Part shown: in pieces, positions 20,753 through 32,110 of the stretch
How positions within the stretch are numbered: position 1 is the first letter of the stretch
How the letters are laid out: every line of letters starts with the position of its first letter
Source of the DNA: Closterium sp. NIES-65
Lineage: Eukaryota > Streptophyta > Zygnematophyceae > Desmidiales > Closteriaceae
DNA: 64,000 bases
Reading direction: 5' to 3'
Assembly: GCA_948144175.1 (NCBI GenBank)
Contig: CANXME010002453.1
Span: 1,668,001-1,732,000, forward strand
Made by a program: the position numbers and the translations under genes
Notes under the pieces: model-generated
Databases searched by the model: none
The model's input: the letters and a program-made list of their open reading frames with translations, nothing else
What the model was told of the DNA's origin: nothing

Positions 20753-21796
20753 ATGGTTCGAGGGAAAGCTTCCGCAAGAATCCAAGTCCGAACCACCCGA
20801 ACAATAACCAGGTCTCTGAGGCCACGGCCTGCGATCCACTATGCACAGCCTGGTAGAGGCCGTGGGATTTCAGCGAGGGGAAGAGGAGGAAGAGTCGAGC
20901 ATCGACAGGCAACACAGCAGCCACCGTCGGTGGTTCTGGAATCGACCGAAGTGAGCGTCACGACAGCTGAGGCCGTTTCAGGTTCCGAAACTGCTGCGAC
21001 CACTCCGTCCAGTACCCGGGGGCTTCCTGCAGCCGTGGTGGATGCGGCGTTTGCTGCAGCGGAAGCAATTGCCACTGGTGTTCCTGTGACTGGAGGCGTT
21101 CGTGCTCTTGGCGCTGCTGCTGACGTGGCAGATGATCTCCCTTCGCTCGTTGACACGTCCGCACGCCGGGATTTGGGCGAAGAGGCGTGGAAGAAGGGTA
21201 CGAGAAGAGAGATCCCAATAACAGAAGCGGATTTTGAGCGTGAAGGCATACAGGAAGATGAGGAGTTATTGGATAAAGATGAGCCTATGGAAGCGCTGGT
21301 TAACGTGATGTTTGGGGAAGAACCTGGCGCAGATGGAGGAGGAGGCGAGGATGTGGAAGAAGTGGAAAGATCACCACCGCTGGAAAGTCAAGCAGCTTCT
21401 GCGAAAGACAAAGCAGCAGAGGAGACGAAGTCGTCACCAGCAGCAGCAGCAGGGGAAGAGTTTACAGGCAGCGGCAGTAGAGCTGCTGGTCGCTGGTCCT
21501 TGAGGTCTCATGAGAAGACAGCGGAGAATGAAGAGAGGAAAATTCAGGAGGTTCAGGAGCAAGAAACCAGACGGGTCAAGGTGCGGATGGGCAACAACGA
21601 GGTGACATATGAGATCAATACTACAGCTCCTCTGAAAAACATGTTTGCACTCTTCTGCCAGCGACTGCATTTACCTGAAGGCGGGGTGACGTTCGTCAAG
21701 AATGGCCGTGTTATTCGGGGAAACCAGACCGTGCTGGAAGCTAAGCTTGCTAATAATTCCATTATTGAAGGCTATGTTCCAAGGGACGGTGGGTAG
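20753..21796 (+). CDS. Protein with C-terminal SUMO/Rad60-SLD-like domain ending in Gly-Gly
   Basis: Single-exon reading frame of 347 residues. The N-terminal ~60 residues are Arg/Gly-rich. Residues ~60-260 are low-complexity with acidic stretches (EDEELLDKDEP) and likely disordered. The last ~70 residues form a ubiquitin fold of the SUMO-like type: RRVKVRMGNNEVTYEI (beta hairpin), PLKNMFALFCQRLHL (helix), VTFVKNGRVIRGNQT (core strands and turn) and IIEGYVPRDGG. The closest known layout is Rad60/Esc2/NIP45 proteins, which carry SUMO-like domains behind disordered regions and act in SUMO pathways and genome stability. The protein ends exactly at a Gly-Gly, as in processed ubiquitin-like modifiers. 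Whether it is conjugated is unknown. Confidence 0.72.
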   Translation: MVRGKASARIQVRTTRTITRSLRPRPAIHYAQPGRGRGISARGRGGRVEHRQATQQPPSVVLESTEVSVTTAEAVSGSETAATTPSSTRGLPAAVVDAAFAAAEAIATGVPVTGGVRALGAAADVADDLPSLVDTSARRDLGEEAWKKGTRREIPITEADFEREGIQEDEELLDKDEPMEALVNVMFGEEPGADGGGGEDVEEVERSPPLESQAASAKDKAAEETKSSPAAAAGEEFTGSGSRAAGRWSLRSHEKTAENEERKIQEVQEQETRRVKVRMGNNEVTYEINTTAPLKNMFALFCQRLHLPEGGVTFVKNGRVIRGNQTVLEAKLANNSIIEGYVPRDGG

Positions 21797-22230
21797 TAGC
21801 ATGGAACCTTTTCTTGTTGCTTCCATTGCCCATGTTCTCTGGGGTAATAGTAGTTAGGTAGGTATGTAATGTTTTCTTGTTGGTGGAGTATCTACATTGC
21901 TCATGTTCCCCATTAATGGCTTTGATAAGTAATTATCATCTTACACCAAAATATTCAAAACGCTTCTTTTGATACTTCACCTTTTTCCTGTACCAAGATT
22001 GTTTTTGTAGCAAAAAGATAACTTCGATATGATGGTGTATGAATGTAATTCGACAAACGCCTAGTAGTGGGCTAATAAACTGTAGCAAGTGAAGTGATTG
22101 CGCGTCCTGCGGAAGGAGCGCTTCGAATTCCCAACGGGCACACCTAGAAAAGGGGCTTCTTCGGGTAGGTCCGTTCCCAAGTTCCTTCAGTTGCTTAGTA
22201 TCCGCAAAAACTAATAGCTTGGTTAGAACC
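21797..22230. other. Intergenic, 5' flank of PEPCK
   Basis: AT-richer DNA, no gene recognised. An ATG in good context (AACCATGG) at 22231 starts PEPCK. Confidence 0.5.
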
Positions 22231-24810
22231 ATGGCATTCCCTGGACATGAGAAGCATGTTTGCTGCGATGACTCGTCCGCTCCTGTCAGTGCGACGTCAT
22301 TGGATGAGCTGCATTCTCTTCAAAGAAAGTCAACTTCAATTTCAGGCGGTACTAGCGCCGAGTCAATCAGGTACACATCTGATTTCCAACATAGATGCTC
22401 AAGCATTCAATCAATGCTTCTAACATTTAACATCTTTTCAGTGCCTCCTTGGCGTCTCATGCGCGGGAGCGGGGCCCTAACGTCATTAAGGGAGATCCGA
22501 ACACCGCTGTTACTAAGGATGGTCATGTGCATTTTGTCCCGTCTGACTACGTCAGTGATTTTAACCTCAAAGCGACCCACGTACTTCACAATCTTTCACA
22601 AGCAGGTAGTTAACGCACTGACCAGTTCCGCACTGTTTTGGATTTGCAAAAACTTCAGACGCACTCCTTCTTGAACAGAGCTTTACGAGCTCGCGATCAA
22701 GGATGAAAAGGGGACGTACATCACGTCAAATGGAGCTCTTGCTACTCTCTCTGGAGCGAAGACAGGACGTTCTCCTAAGGACAAGCGCATCGTGAAGGAA
22801 GAGACCTCACAGGATGACCTGTGGTGGGGAAAGTACGTGTGTTTTGTTTTTCTTTCTTCCACATATGGTGAATATATCTGAGCACATCACGTTTCCGCAG
22901 GGGTTCTCCAAACATTGAGATGGACGAAGAGACCTTCTATATCAACCGCGAACGTGCTGTTGACTATCTGAAGTCTCTGGATAAGGTATGCTTCTTTCAT
23001 GTAACACCTCTGGTCGTATGGATTAGATGCTCAGTACTCGTTTTGATGCAGGTCTTCGTGAACGACCAGTTTCTGAACTGGGACAAGGACAACAGGGTCA
23101 AGGTCAGAATCATTACCTCTCGTGCTTATCACGCTCTCTTCATGCACAACATGTAAGGATCTTGCCAGTTTGCCTCAATCTCAAGAAGGTAAAAGAATCC
23201 TATCTAATTCATTGAACAACTCAGGTGCATCCGGCCTACTCCCGAGGAGCTGGAAACATTTGGTGAACCTGACTTCACCATCTATAATGGCGGAAAGTTT
23301 CCATGCAACCGTTTCACACATTACATGACATCGTCGACCAGCGTTGACATAAACTTAAAGAGGAGGGAAATGGTTATTCTCGGAACTCAGTATGCTGGCG
23401 AGATGAAGAAGGGGCTTTTTGGGTTCATGCACTATTTGATGCCAAAGAGAGGAATACTCTCACTTCATTCTGGCTGCAACATGGGAAAGGGCGGTGACGT
23501 CTCCCTGTTCTTCGGCCTTTCAGGTATGTTGACCGGATACTCCTACTGTAACATTCTCTTACGAAAAGGTCTACTAACTTCGCTGTTTTTCTGTAGGAAC
23601 GGGAAAGACTACCCTCTCAACTGATCCTGAGAGGTACCTGATTGGGGATGATGAGCACTGCTGGAGTGACAATGGTATATCCAACATCGAAGGAGGGTGT
23701 TACGCAAAGTGCATTGACCTGTCGCCCGAGAAGGAACCAGAGATATTTAACGCAATCAAGTTTGGAACAGGTATTCTGCTGGTGTGTTTGCTCTTAGACC
23801 GTTTTTCAACTCCTGACCCTTGTCTTTTGCAGTCCTGGAGAACGTCGTGTTTGACAGCCACACCAGGGTGGTTGACTATGCAGACAAGTCTGTGACTGGT
23901 ATGCTTGTCTTGTTTTGCTCTTGTTGATAACGTCATCCACTAACATGCTGATACTCACAGAAAACACCCGTGCTGCATACCCTATCGAGTATATTCCGAA
24001 CGCTAAGATTCCCTGTGTTGGACCCCACCCGAGAAATGTCATTTTGCTCGCCTGTGATGCATTCGGAGTCCTTCCTCCTGTCAGCAAGCTGACCCTTCCC
24101 CAAACCATGTACCACTTTATTAGTGGATACACTGCTCTGGTGGGTCTCACCTGTTGGCCACTCTGAGAACCCGTTCATGTTTGAAGAGTTTCTCTTTCTG
24201 AATGTTGTGTGACTGACGCACCTTCTACTGTACAGGTCGCTGGAACTGAAGAGGGTATTAAGGAACCGCAGGCGACTTTCTCCGCATGTTTTGGGGCTGC
24301 TTTCATCATGTGGCATCCCATCAAGTATGCGGGTATGCTTGCTCAGAGGATGCACGAGAATGGAACTAGTGCATGGCTTGTGAACACGGGTTGGTCGGGA
24401 GGCAGCTACGGCGTAGGAAGCAGGATGAAGCTGGCATATACGAGGAAGATTATCGATGCGATCCACAATGGGTCTCTTGCATCTGCTACATATACGCCGA
24501 CCCCAATATTCGGTCTTCAAGTCCCAGACCATGTTGATGGTGTGCCTCAGGAGATTCTTGAGCCGCAGAACATGGTGAGTAGACTATCCACCCTTGCAAC
24601 AGATTTCACTTTGCTCTGCACCTCGTTCTCACTACCAAATATGCGGTGTTGTCTGCTAAACAGTGGACCGACAAGGGTGCTTACAATGCAACTCTGACGA
24701 AGCTTGGTGGCCTTTTCAACGCGAACTTTTCCAAATTCACAGAGAGCATGTCTGGTGTGGATACCACCCTGGCTCAGCAGATCCTCTCAGCAGGACCTCA
24801 GCTTGCGTAA
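22231..24810 (+). CDS. PCKA: Phosphoenolpyruvate carboxykinase (ATP)
   Basis: Eleven exons (22231-22370, 22442-22605, 22679-22832, 22901-22985, 23052-23152, 23225-23523, 23597-23770, 23833-23898, 23961-24139, 24236-24574, 24664-24810) give 615 residues in phase. Hallmarks: [59 protein letters not shown], the kinase-1 loop GLSGTGKTTL (about 312-321), [13 protein letters not shown] (metal-binding Asp), [15 protein letters not shown] and [12 protein letters not shown]. It converts oxaloacetate plus ATP to phosphoenolpyruvate, CO2 and ADP in the cytosol for gluconeogenesis, or in some plants for CO2 release in carbon concentration. The Ser-rich N-terminal extension (about 70 residues) is the usual site of regulatory phosphorylation in plants. 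Introns are short, with no exon copies. Confidence 0.97.
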
Positions 24811-25097
24811 AGAATTGTACCAGACTCAATAAGCACTTCTGTGTGCAAGTCCAGGTTATCCAAGTACAGTAGGTTACAGTAGGATGGGGTGTCTAATTCA
24901 GGCAATGAGGACAGTATGGCAAATAAGCCAGCAAAAGTTTGTATGGAAGTTAGATTGTTGTGTGTACTTTCAAAAAAGAATAAGAACCTGGTTAATAACA
25001 ACACAACCACCACATCAGATGGCTTTATGTTGTGTAGATACAAGGCAGAATGGATCCAGGAAGAACTGGTGACACTCGTAGCTTGTCATGATTGCGA

Positions 25098-26655
25098 TCA
25101 GTTCCTCCCAAGGGGCAATGACCTGCATGAGTAAGTCTCCTTCAGATCTTCTTTTCGCGACGAAGTGAAGATTGACGCATAGACATCTTTACTTGCACCA
25201 GCTGGTAGCCTGTCCACTGCTTTGAAATGATGCTTGACCTGAACCAAATCCGAACCTTTTGGTCGTGCTTTGTTGGCAACGCCTTCTGGTGTGTTCTTCA
25301 TTCCTACCGTTGGTCCTTCTGCTGCTTTCCTTTTGACTCCTCGCTTATCAACCAAACCCCCTGCATCAAATGCTTTGCCTTCAGGGCTCAGACTACCAGC
25401 TGCTGCCACCCCTGCTGCGGTGCTTTTCTTTTCCAAGCTTCTTGCTCTGACATCCACCACTGCCACCCCATCAACACCCCCCACTGCAGCTACCTTCAGA
25501 TCGTTCCCTGTAGCAACCACATCAACCTGAGAAGAAGGAGGAGCACCTTTTTTCTTCTTCCCAGCACGCCTGGAAGCCTGTTCTTCCTCCATCCGAGTGC
25601 GCAAAACCTCCACCTCCTCCTCAGTACCGTTAATTGGAATCTGATCCGTTTCCAGAAACTTGGCATGACAGACGAGACACGTTGGGGAGGGCAGTTCCTT
25701 GAGTGCACGAGCACTTAGCACATGTCCACAGGGGCGAAGGGCGACAAACTTGAAGCTGCCACTGAACTCCTGCTGAGTGATCGGACATTGGAACCTGCAA
25801 TAGACGAATATGTAAGTGAGGATGGGGCACCATGAAGTGGAGCCCGTGAATCCAAGGAAACAAAGAGGAAAACTCGCTTCCCCACCTAGACTTGTTGGAC
25901 CAACACAGCAACATGCGCAATCTCACACAAGCATATTATGTCCCTGTGACTGTCAGCAAGAACAGTACTCCGTGAATCTACCCATAAAGACATGGTGGGC
26001 CCGTCACCGGACCTTACACACAATCCACCGCATACCTGACATGAGCCTTCTTGTCAAGCCCTGGAATCTCCGTCAGCTGAATCCCAACGACATCCCTCAA
26101 CCCCTTGATGTGCTTCAGCGCAACGGGAATGCTCTTCTCCACTAAGGCGCGCACCACGGCTTCCTTGTTGAACACGTTTCCGAGAAGGTCCACCACACAA
26201 GGAGGAGTAAGCGGCTCGCCTGACAGATGGCAGTGCGTCCAGCTCGCCACGCGCGTGTCACGCGGGTCCACCTTATCCGGACGGCGACCAGCATACATCT
26301 GCAGGTAGCAGTCACGCGACTCAGCTCCCGTGGCTCCACCATCACCACCTCCGCCTCGCAAGGGTACGGTTACATCTAAGGTATCGTACGGACGGACATT
26401 GAGGGAGGCTACGCTGGATAAGTGGTGACGAGACGACGCGAAGGGGAAAAGCTGACGACCTCCGTGAAGCACACGGAAAGAACTGGACGAACAGCCGAAG
26501 CAGCCTCCATGACGTGAGATTTCCAAGCTTAGAGTCTCGCCGCAACGCAAGGTTGACAAGGAGAGATCTATCAACGTTTGAAGAGACGAGTTGGGACAAA
26601 TCGTGAGTGGAATTATGTGCGACTCGGGCCCAGGACCTCTGAGGAAAAGCTGCAT
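25098..26655 (-). CDS. RTF2: Replication termination factor 2 (RTF2) with N-terminal ubiquitin-like region
   Basis: Two exons (26036-26655 and 25098-25794, minus) give 438 residues in phase. The first ~100 residues begin MQLFLRGPG and resemble a ubiquitin-like fold, as in plant RTF2 proteins, ending near PLRGG. The Rtf2 domain follows, with paired RING-like elements: HCHLSGEPLTPPCV...LLGNVFNKEAV, then FQCPITQQEFSG...LRPCGHVLS...CLVC. The C-terminal half is Lys/Ala-rich and probably disordered, ending KDVYASIFTS. In yeast Rtf2 acts at replication fork barriers; in Arabidopsis RTF2 affects intron retention. The gene converges on PEPCK (287 bases between stops) and is divergent from HMGS. Confidence 0.93.
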
Positions 26656-27731
26656 GGTTGATGTCAGGATAGAGGCGAGAAGACGATGACAAGGTCGGCC
26701 TGCCTCAAACCAAGTATGTAGAACGAGGTCACCTCGTCAACTAACAACTGCCTAATCATCAGAGCAACATATGTCCGCTATTCTTGCTTTTGTGCTGCCG
26801 TGGCCAAGAAACACTAGCGAGACGCTTGGCCCTGTGTTTGACCTAGAGTTACCAGCTGGTGACGTCGCATGCTCTTTCGTCCTTCGTTCTTCGTCCTTCG
26901 TCTCCGTTTCGCTCGGGGTCTTTCCCACTCAATTCTACTTTTCAGGGCGTATTTCTGCACTTTGGGTCATCAGCACTTCGGGTCATCCGAAATTGTGGGA
27001 TCCAATCGGAAATTCGGAATCAAGAGATTGGGGTGCATTTCGATTGGATCCCACATCTCGGATGACCCGAAGTGCTGATGACCCGAAGTGCAGAGATACG
27101 ACCTTAGTAACACAATTTCCGTGCACATCAGCCATACACCGCAGAAGTCGGATGTTTGGGCGTGTCCGAAGAAATGTGGCTCATGACGTGGCTGAGTTAT
27201 ACTTTGTTGATCTTTTTGTTCTGAAATTTCAAGGTGACAATATTTTTCATTCGGTGAGTCTGAAACGAGTACACACCCCCCACCAATTCCTAGCCCAATT
27301 GTTCACCGACACCCTTGGGAACAAGAAGCACTTTCTTGCGGTGACACCTAGATCTTGGTGGCTTCTTCGCAGCAGCTGATTGGTGGAAAGCTGTCGCCAA
27401 ACCCGTTACAGTGTGAAATCTGGAGACTGGTTTTCATCGTCACTCGTCGTTCACGCAATCCATCGTGCATCCATTGATTTTCCTCGAGATTCAGCCTAGA
27501 AAGAAAGGGGAGACCAATTAGTCTCGAGACAGATAAAGACCGCTAAATTGGCGATCTGCATCCATTTCACTTCACTTCACGTCAGCTCACCACCACCGCG
27601 TCATCTCCGTCTGCTTGTCCGGCTTTTAGTACTCCACCTCTTCTCGAGTCACCAGCTGTTTGTCCATCAAGCCGTTGCTCTCTCGCAAATTACTTTCCGG
27701 GCCAAAATTTAGTTCCTTTCGCTCGCGGCTT
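26656..27731. promoter_or_regulatory. Shared 5' region of RTF2 and HMGS
   Basis: About 1.08 kb between divergent starts. It contains the palindromic element at 26948-27100 (separate entry). The proximal ~250 bases before HMGS are pyrimidine-rich, as in a 5' leader. Confidence 0.5.
26948..27100. repeat. Palindromic fold-back (MITE-like) element
   Basis: Two arms of about 65 bases are inverted repeats with only a few mismatches: left arm starting CGTATTTCTGCACTTTGGG, right arm ending in its near reverse complement at 27100. Each arm itself contains two copies of GCACTTCGGGTCAT (one with a mismatch). The loop is about 20 bases. No coding capacity and no obvious target-site duplication. Confidence 0.85.
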
Positions 27732-30700
27732 ATGGCGTCGCGTCCTCAGAATGTCGGCATCCTCGCCATGGAGCTCTACGTCCCACCCAGCTTCGTCTCC
27801 CAGGTCGCTACATCTCTCATCTCCTGAAACTCGTATCTCATCTCGTTGTTCCTCAATGCATTATAGCCTTCGTATGAAGGATTTGCAGACGTCCCTTGTG
27901 CCCGCACCACTTCACAACACCCGTCGTCATTACAAATGGAAACAAATTTATGCATTGCTGCCATGGGTACGCCTCGATTTCACCATTCTAGTCTGTCGCT
28001 GCCTCGAGTTCATTGTTCCTGCGTAATGCGTCCCGACTTTGTTACTCCACGTACTAGCGTGAACCGCTTTTAGCGCGTATGCCTGATCCATCCATAACGT
28101 GTGGGGGAAATGCAGACGGAGTTGGAGGTGCACGACGGCGTGAGTGCGGGCAAGTACACCATCGGGTTGGGGCAGGACGAGCTTGGTTTCTGCTGCGACC
28201 AGGAAGACGTCATCTCCATGAGGTGCGTTTCATCTCTCGTCAGGTGGGTTTCATCTCTCCTTGTCGTGCGTTTCATTTCGATGGAGTGAAATACCTGATC
28301 TGGTTCTGGTGCATTGAAGATCGCAATCGAGGCGAAATCAAGAACTGCTAGGGAAGAACAGCATAGACACATCAAGCATAGGACTTCAGGAGATAGGCAC
28401 GGAGACAGTGAACAACAACAGCAAATCCATCACATGCTGATGTAAGTAAATATTTTTTTAGTGAATTCTCCACTGTCCTTTCCCCCCACCCTTGCAATGC
28501 AGCCTGACTGTTGCCCAACGGCTCTTAGAGAAGAACGGCGTAGACGCATCACGCATAGGGCGGCTGGAGGTGGGCACAGAGACAGTGATCGACAAGAGCA
28601 AGTCCATCAAGACCGCCATCATGACTCTCTTTGAGGCCAGCGGCAACGCTGACGTGGAGGGCGTTGATTCGTGCAACGCGTGCTACGGTGGCACGGCTGC
28701 GCTGCTGAACAGCGTTAATTGGGTGGAGGGGTCGTCGTGGGACGGCCGTTTTGCCATCGTTGTTGCTGTTGACAGCGCTGTGAGTACAGGGAGGGACGTG
28801 TGTTGTTTGAGGGAGTTTGGGCGGCATGTGGGTACTGTGAGTGTGTGAGGTGGCATGCGTGGCATGTGGGTACTGTGAGTGTGTGCGGTGGCATGTGTGG
28901 CATGTGGGATATAACATGGAATGTGGCGTTGTTCGAGGGAAGGGGTGTGGGTATGCAAATCCAAGGGATGTGGGTTACTGGGCATGGGGTGCTGTACGCT
29001 TGCCATGCTCCATTCAGCGCCTCAAACCATATTTCTCTCCTAAACCCGAAACCCGAAACACTAAACCCCTGCCTCGCCTTCTATCCTGCCCTACCATAAC
29101 CAGGTGTACGCGGAGGGCCCAGCGCGGCCAACAGGAGGAGCAGGCGCGGTGGCGATGCTGGTGGGGCCAGACGCGCCCCTGGCATTCGAGAGTGGGCTGG
29201 CGGGCAGCTATGCCGCCCATGCGTACGACTTTTACAAGCCCAAACTCGCCAGTGAATACCCTGTGAGTTGATTTTGCTCGGGAGTTCCACATGAAAGTGA
29301 TGCTCAGTTCAAACCCTTGGTTGTGCCTCTGCTTGGACCTGAAATTTTATCCTTTGATGATAAGAGTGCTAGCAAAAGGAGTGTTGTGGGGGGGTATATT
29401 CCATAGAACCTTGTGAAATGTGCATGACCTTCCTTGGATTGCATTAGTCCCTGGTACTATCACCTGAGTACTTATCCCATCACCAATACGTTGCATCGTG
29501 GATGCATGTGTGCGTGCAGGTGGTGGACGGCAAGCTATCTCAGACGTGCTACACTAAGGCGCTCGACCACTGCTACCAACGCTTCTGTGACAAGTAAGCT
29601 CTCAAACGCCATCCCTTCAACAGTGAGCGTGCTCGCTCTTGATTCCGCTCGCCCGTTTGTTATAGAATTGGAAGCCAGCAACCTTTCGCGTTTCAACAAG
29701 CAATGCATGCTTTGAAAGTGCCTGTATGCATTCTTGCTGCGTGCCTGCCTGCTTGCCTGTGTGCTGTTTTGCAGGTACGCCAAGAAGCATGGCTCTGCGT
29801 TCTCACTGGCTGATACTGAATCCGTGGTCTTCCACTCTCCCTACAACAAGGTATGGCGGGACTGGTGCACGGCACGCTGGGTTCTAGCCATGCAAGTTGC
29901 TTACACATGTGCTTCAGGAAGCAGACAGACTGACACACCCTACTCACCAATTGATGAAGGTGCAGAAACTATGTCTTTCATAAAAATACGGCTTCGGATG
30001 TTTTATGTCATGAAATAGGACCATGATGATGCCATGGCCTATGCTTCTGCTCACACACACGTCCCCCTCCTCTTTTCCCCTCGTCCATCTCCCCTCCTCC
30101 CTGCGTGTCCCAGCTGGTGCAGAAGAGTCTGGCACGGCTAGTGTTCAATGATGTGAAGAGGGGAGTGAGCAGGTACGTAAGCACAAGGTGCCATAGCCTG
30201 TGTAGTCTGTATGGGCCAGGGCATAGACGCACTGTAGAGGGGACGGGTGCAAGAGGGAATGGTCGCAAGGGGGAACGGGCGTAGGGGCCAACATGGCTAA
30301 GAGCATAAGGGCTTCAGTTGCAGAAGTGCCTCCACGGCTGGCACTAATGTCATGATGGGTGGAGTGAACAGGAGGACATAGGGATACGGCATAGAGAAAC
30401 TGTGAGGGCCAAGAGGGGCAGGAACAAGAAATCACATGAGATGTCCCCTTTTTCTTCCCCGTTCCCCACCTCCCCCGCCTTCCCCTTTGTCCCCCATTCA
30501 TCCATTTCCTCCCGTGCCTATGCAGCGCATATCTGGGTGCAGGAGAGGCGGACGCACTGCAGCCGTTTGTGGGGCTGGAGGAAGAGAAGAGCCTCGTGGA
30601 CCGAGACCTGGAGAAGGTGAGCTGCTCCTGTGGTTTCACCCTGCCTGGGGAAGGTGATACTTGGGGAAGGTGAGCGCAGGGGCACTCATCTGACCTCGTG

Positions 30701-32028
30701 GACAGAGACCTGGAGAAGGTGAGCTGCTTGCATGGTGTAGTTTCATTCTCCCTGGGAACGTTGATACTTGGCGCTTAACACCTGAATGGGAACGGGCATC
30801 ATCTGAACCTCCTGGACGGAGAGGATCACACAAGTGCATTGTGGACAGAGACCTGGAAGGAGGTGAGCCGCTTGCATGCTGTGGACTTGCTTAAGGAAGG
30901 TGGTACTTGGCAAGATTTGTCAAGGACACTTGTAACTACTGTGATTAAGCCAGCTCCCTTAACCCTCTGTGTCTCTACACCTGTGCCCCTGTGCGCTGTG
31001 CCCATTCTCCTGCCCCCTTGCCTACAGACGGCCATGCGGGTGGCAGGGCCGGTGTACAGCAGCAAGGTGGGCCCCACCACCCTCGTGGGCAAGCGTGTGG
31101 GCAACATGTACTGCGCCTCGCTCTATGGCAGCCTCTCATCGCTTCTTGCACAGCAAGGGCAGCAACTGGTACGCGCGGTGGCTCAAAGCATAAGTGCACT
31201 CACAATGCTAGAGGAACTAGTGGTGGCAGCAGTCATAGTGCGGGTAGAATTGGTGGTGCGGGTAATGACGGTGAGCAATCAATCGTGGGAGCAACATGTA
31301 CTGTGCCTCGCTCTATGGTGTCCCTGCTCACATCGGGAGGGCCATAGCATATTGCTCTTACCCTACGGCTCTGGCCTCATGTCCACGCTCTTCGCCCCTT
31401 TCATCTTCCTCCCTTGCGGTCCTCCTCTCCCTCTCCACCCCCATCAGGAGGGCCATCGCATATTGCTCTTCTCGTATGGCTCTGGCCTCATGTCCACCCT
31501 CTTCTCGCTTACCGTGCGCCAAGCTGCTGACCCATTCTCCCTCGCCACACTCACCTCTCATCTGGATGTGCACCAGCTGCTCGAGTCTCGCACCAAGGTG
31601 GGTTCGTGTGCGTGTGTTTGTGAGGGCGTGTGAATGCCCTCTTCAAGCCGCTGCATATCGCACCTTTCAGTGTGTATTGACTGTCGATCCCTTCTCCCTA
31701 GCTGCTCTCACACTCACTGTTCATCTCGAGAAGCACCAGCTGCTGGATTCTTTCACTCACACAGACAAGCTCCTCCCCTTCCTGCTCCCCTTTCTGTTAC
31801 CAGGTAACACCAGAGGAGTTTGTCAAGACAATGCATCTGATGGAATCCCGATACGGTGCATGCTCCTTCACCCCAGCCACTCCCACAGATCGCCTTCAGC
31901 CCGGCACTTACTACCTCACGCAGGTGGATGATTTGTACCGGCGAACGTATGCGCGGAAAGGTGTAGATGCTGATAAGGCATCTGTTGATGGCGCAGTTGA
32001 GGCTGCTTCAAACGGAGTTGTGGTGTAG
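27732..32028 (+). CDS. HMGS: Hydroxymethylglutaryl-CoA synthase
   Basis: Eleven exons (27732-27803, 28116-28222, 28503-28779, 29104-29262, 29520-29593, 29775-29850, 30114-30172, 30526-30616, 31028-31168, 31448-31597, 31804-32028) give 476 residues in phase; plant HMGS is about 460. Landmarks: [44 protein letters not shown], the catalytic cysteine in [11 protein letters not shown] (C120), [44 protein letters not shown] and [14 protein letters not shown]. It condenses acetyl-CoA with acetoacetyl-CoA in the cytosolic mevalonate pathway. The first donor is GTCGCT, an unusual but GT-type site. Introns contain decayed copies of exons 3, 8, 9 and 10. Retaining the pathway is notable because many chlorophyte algae have lost it. 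Confidence 0.95.
28345..28436 (+). repeat. Decayed copy of HMGS exon 3 start
   Basis: Sequence with AAGAACAGCATAGACACATC and GGCACGGAGACAGTGAACAA matches the intact exon around 28531-28610 with many substitutions and a stop. It lies in the intron directly upstream of the exon. Confidence 0.8.
30640..30870 (+). repeat. Two copies of HMGS exon 8 end, donor and following intron
   Basis: TGGACAGAGACCTGGAGAAG plus donor recurs at about 30696-30725 and in mutated form at 30841-30867. The following intron stretch (GCTTGCATGG...TACTTGG) is also repeated. Confidence 0.8.
31285..31766 (+). repeat. Partial copies of HMGS exons 9 and 10
   Basis: 31285-31315 repeats the exon 9 stretch encoding NMYCASLYG; 31333-31392 repeats the start of exon 10; 31675-31765 repeats the exon 10 end (DPFSLA...HQLLDS). 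The intact exon 10 (31448-31597) sits between them. Confidence 0.85.
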
Positions 32029-32110
32029 TGGGTGGAGAATACACTTGAGGTCCAAGTGCAGCTCCGTGTAGTGTAGAGGGTTGGGTTGGGTGATTACTTA
32101 ACATTATTGT

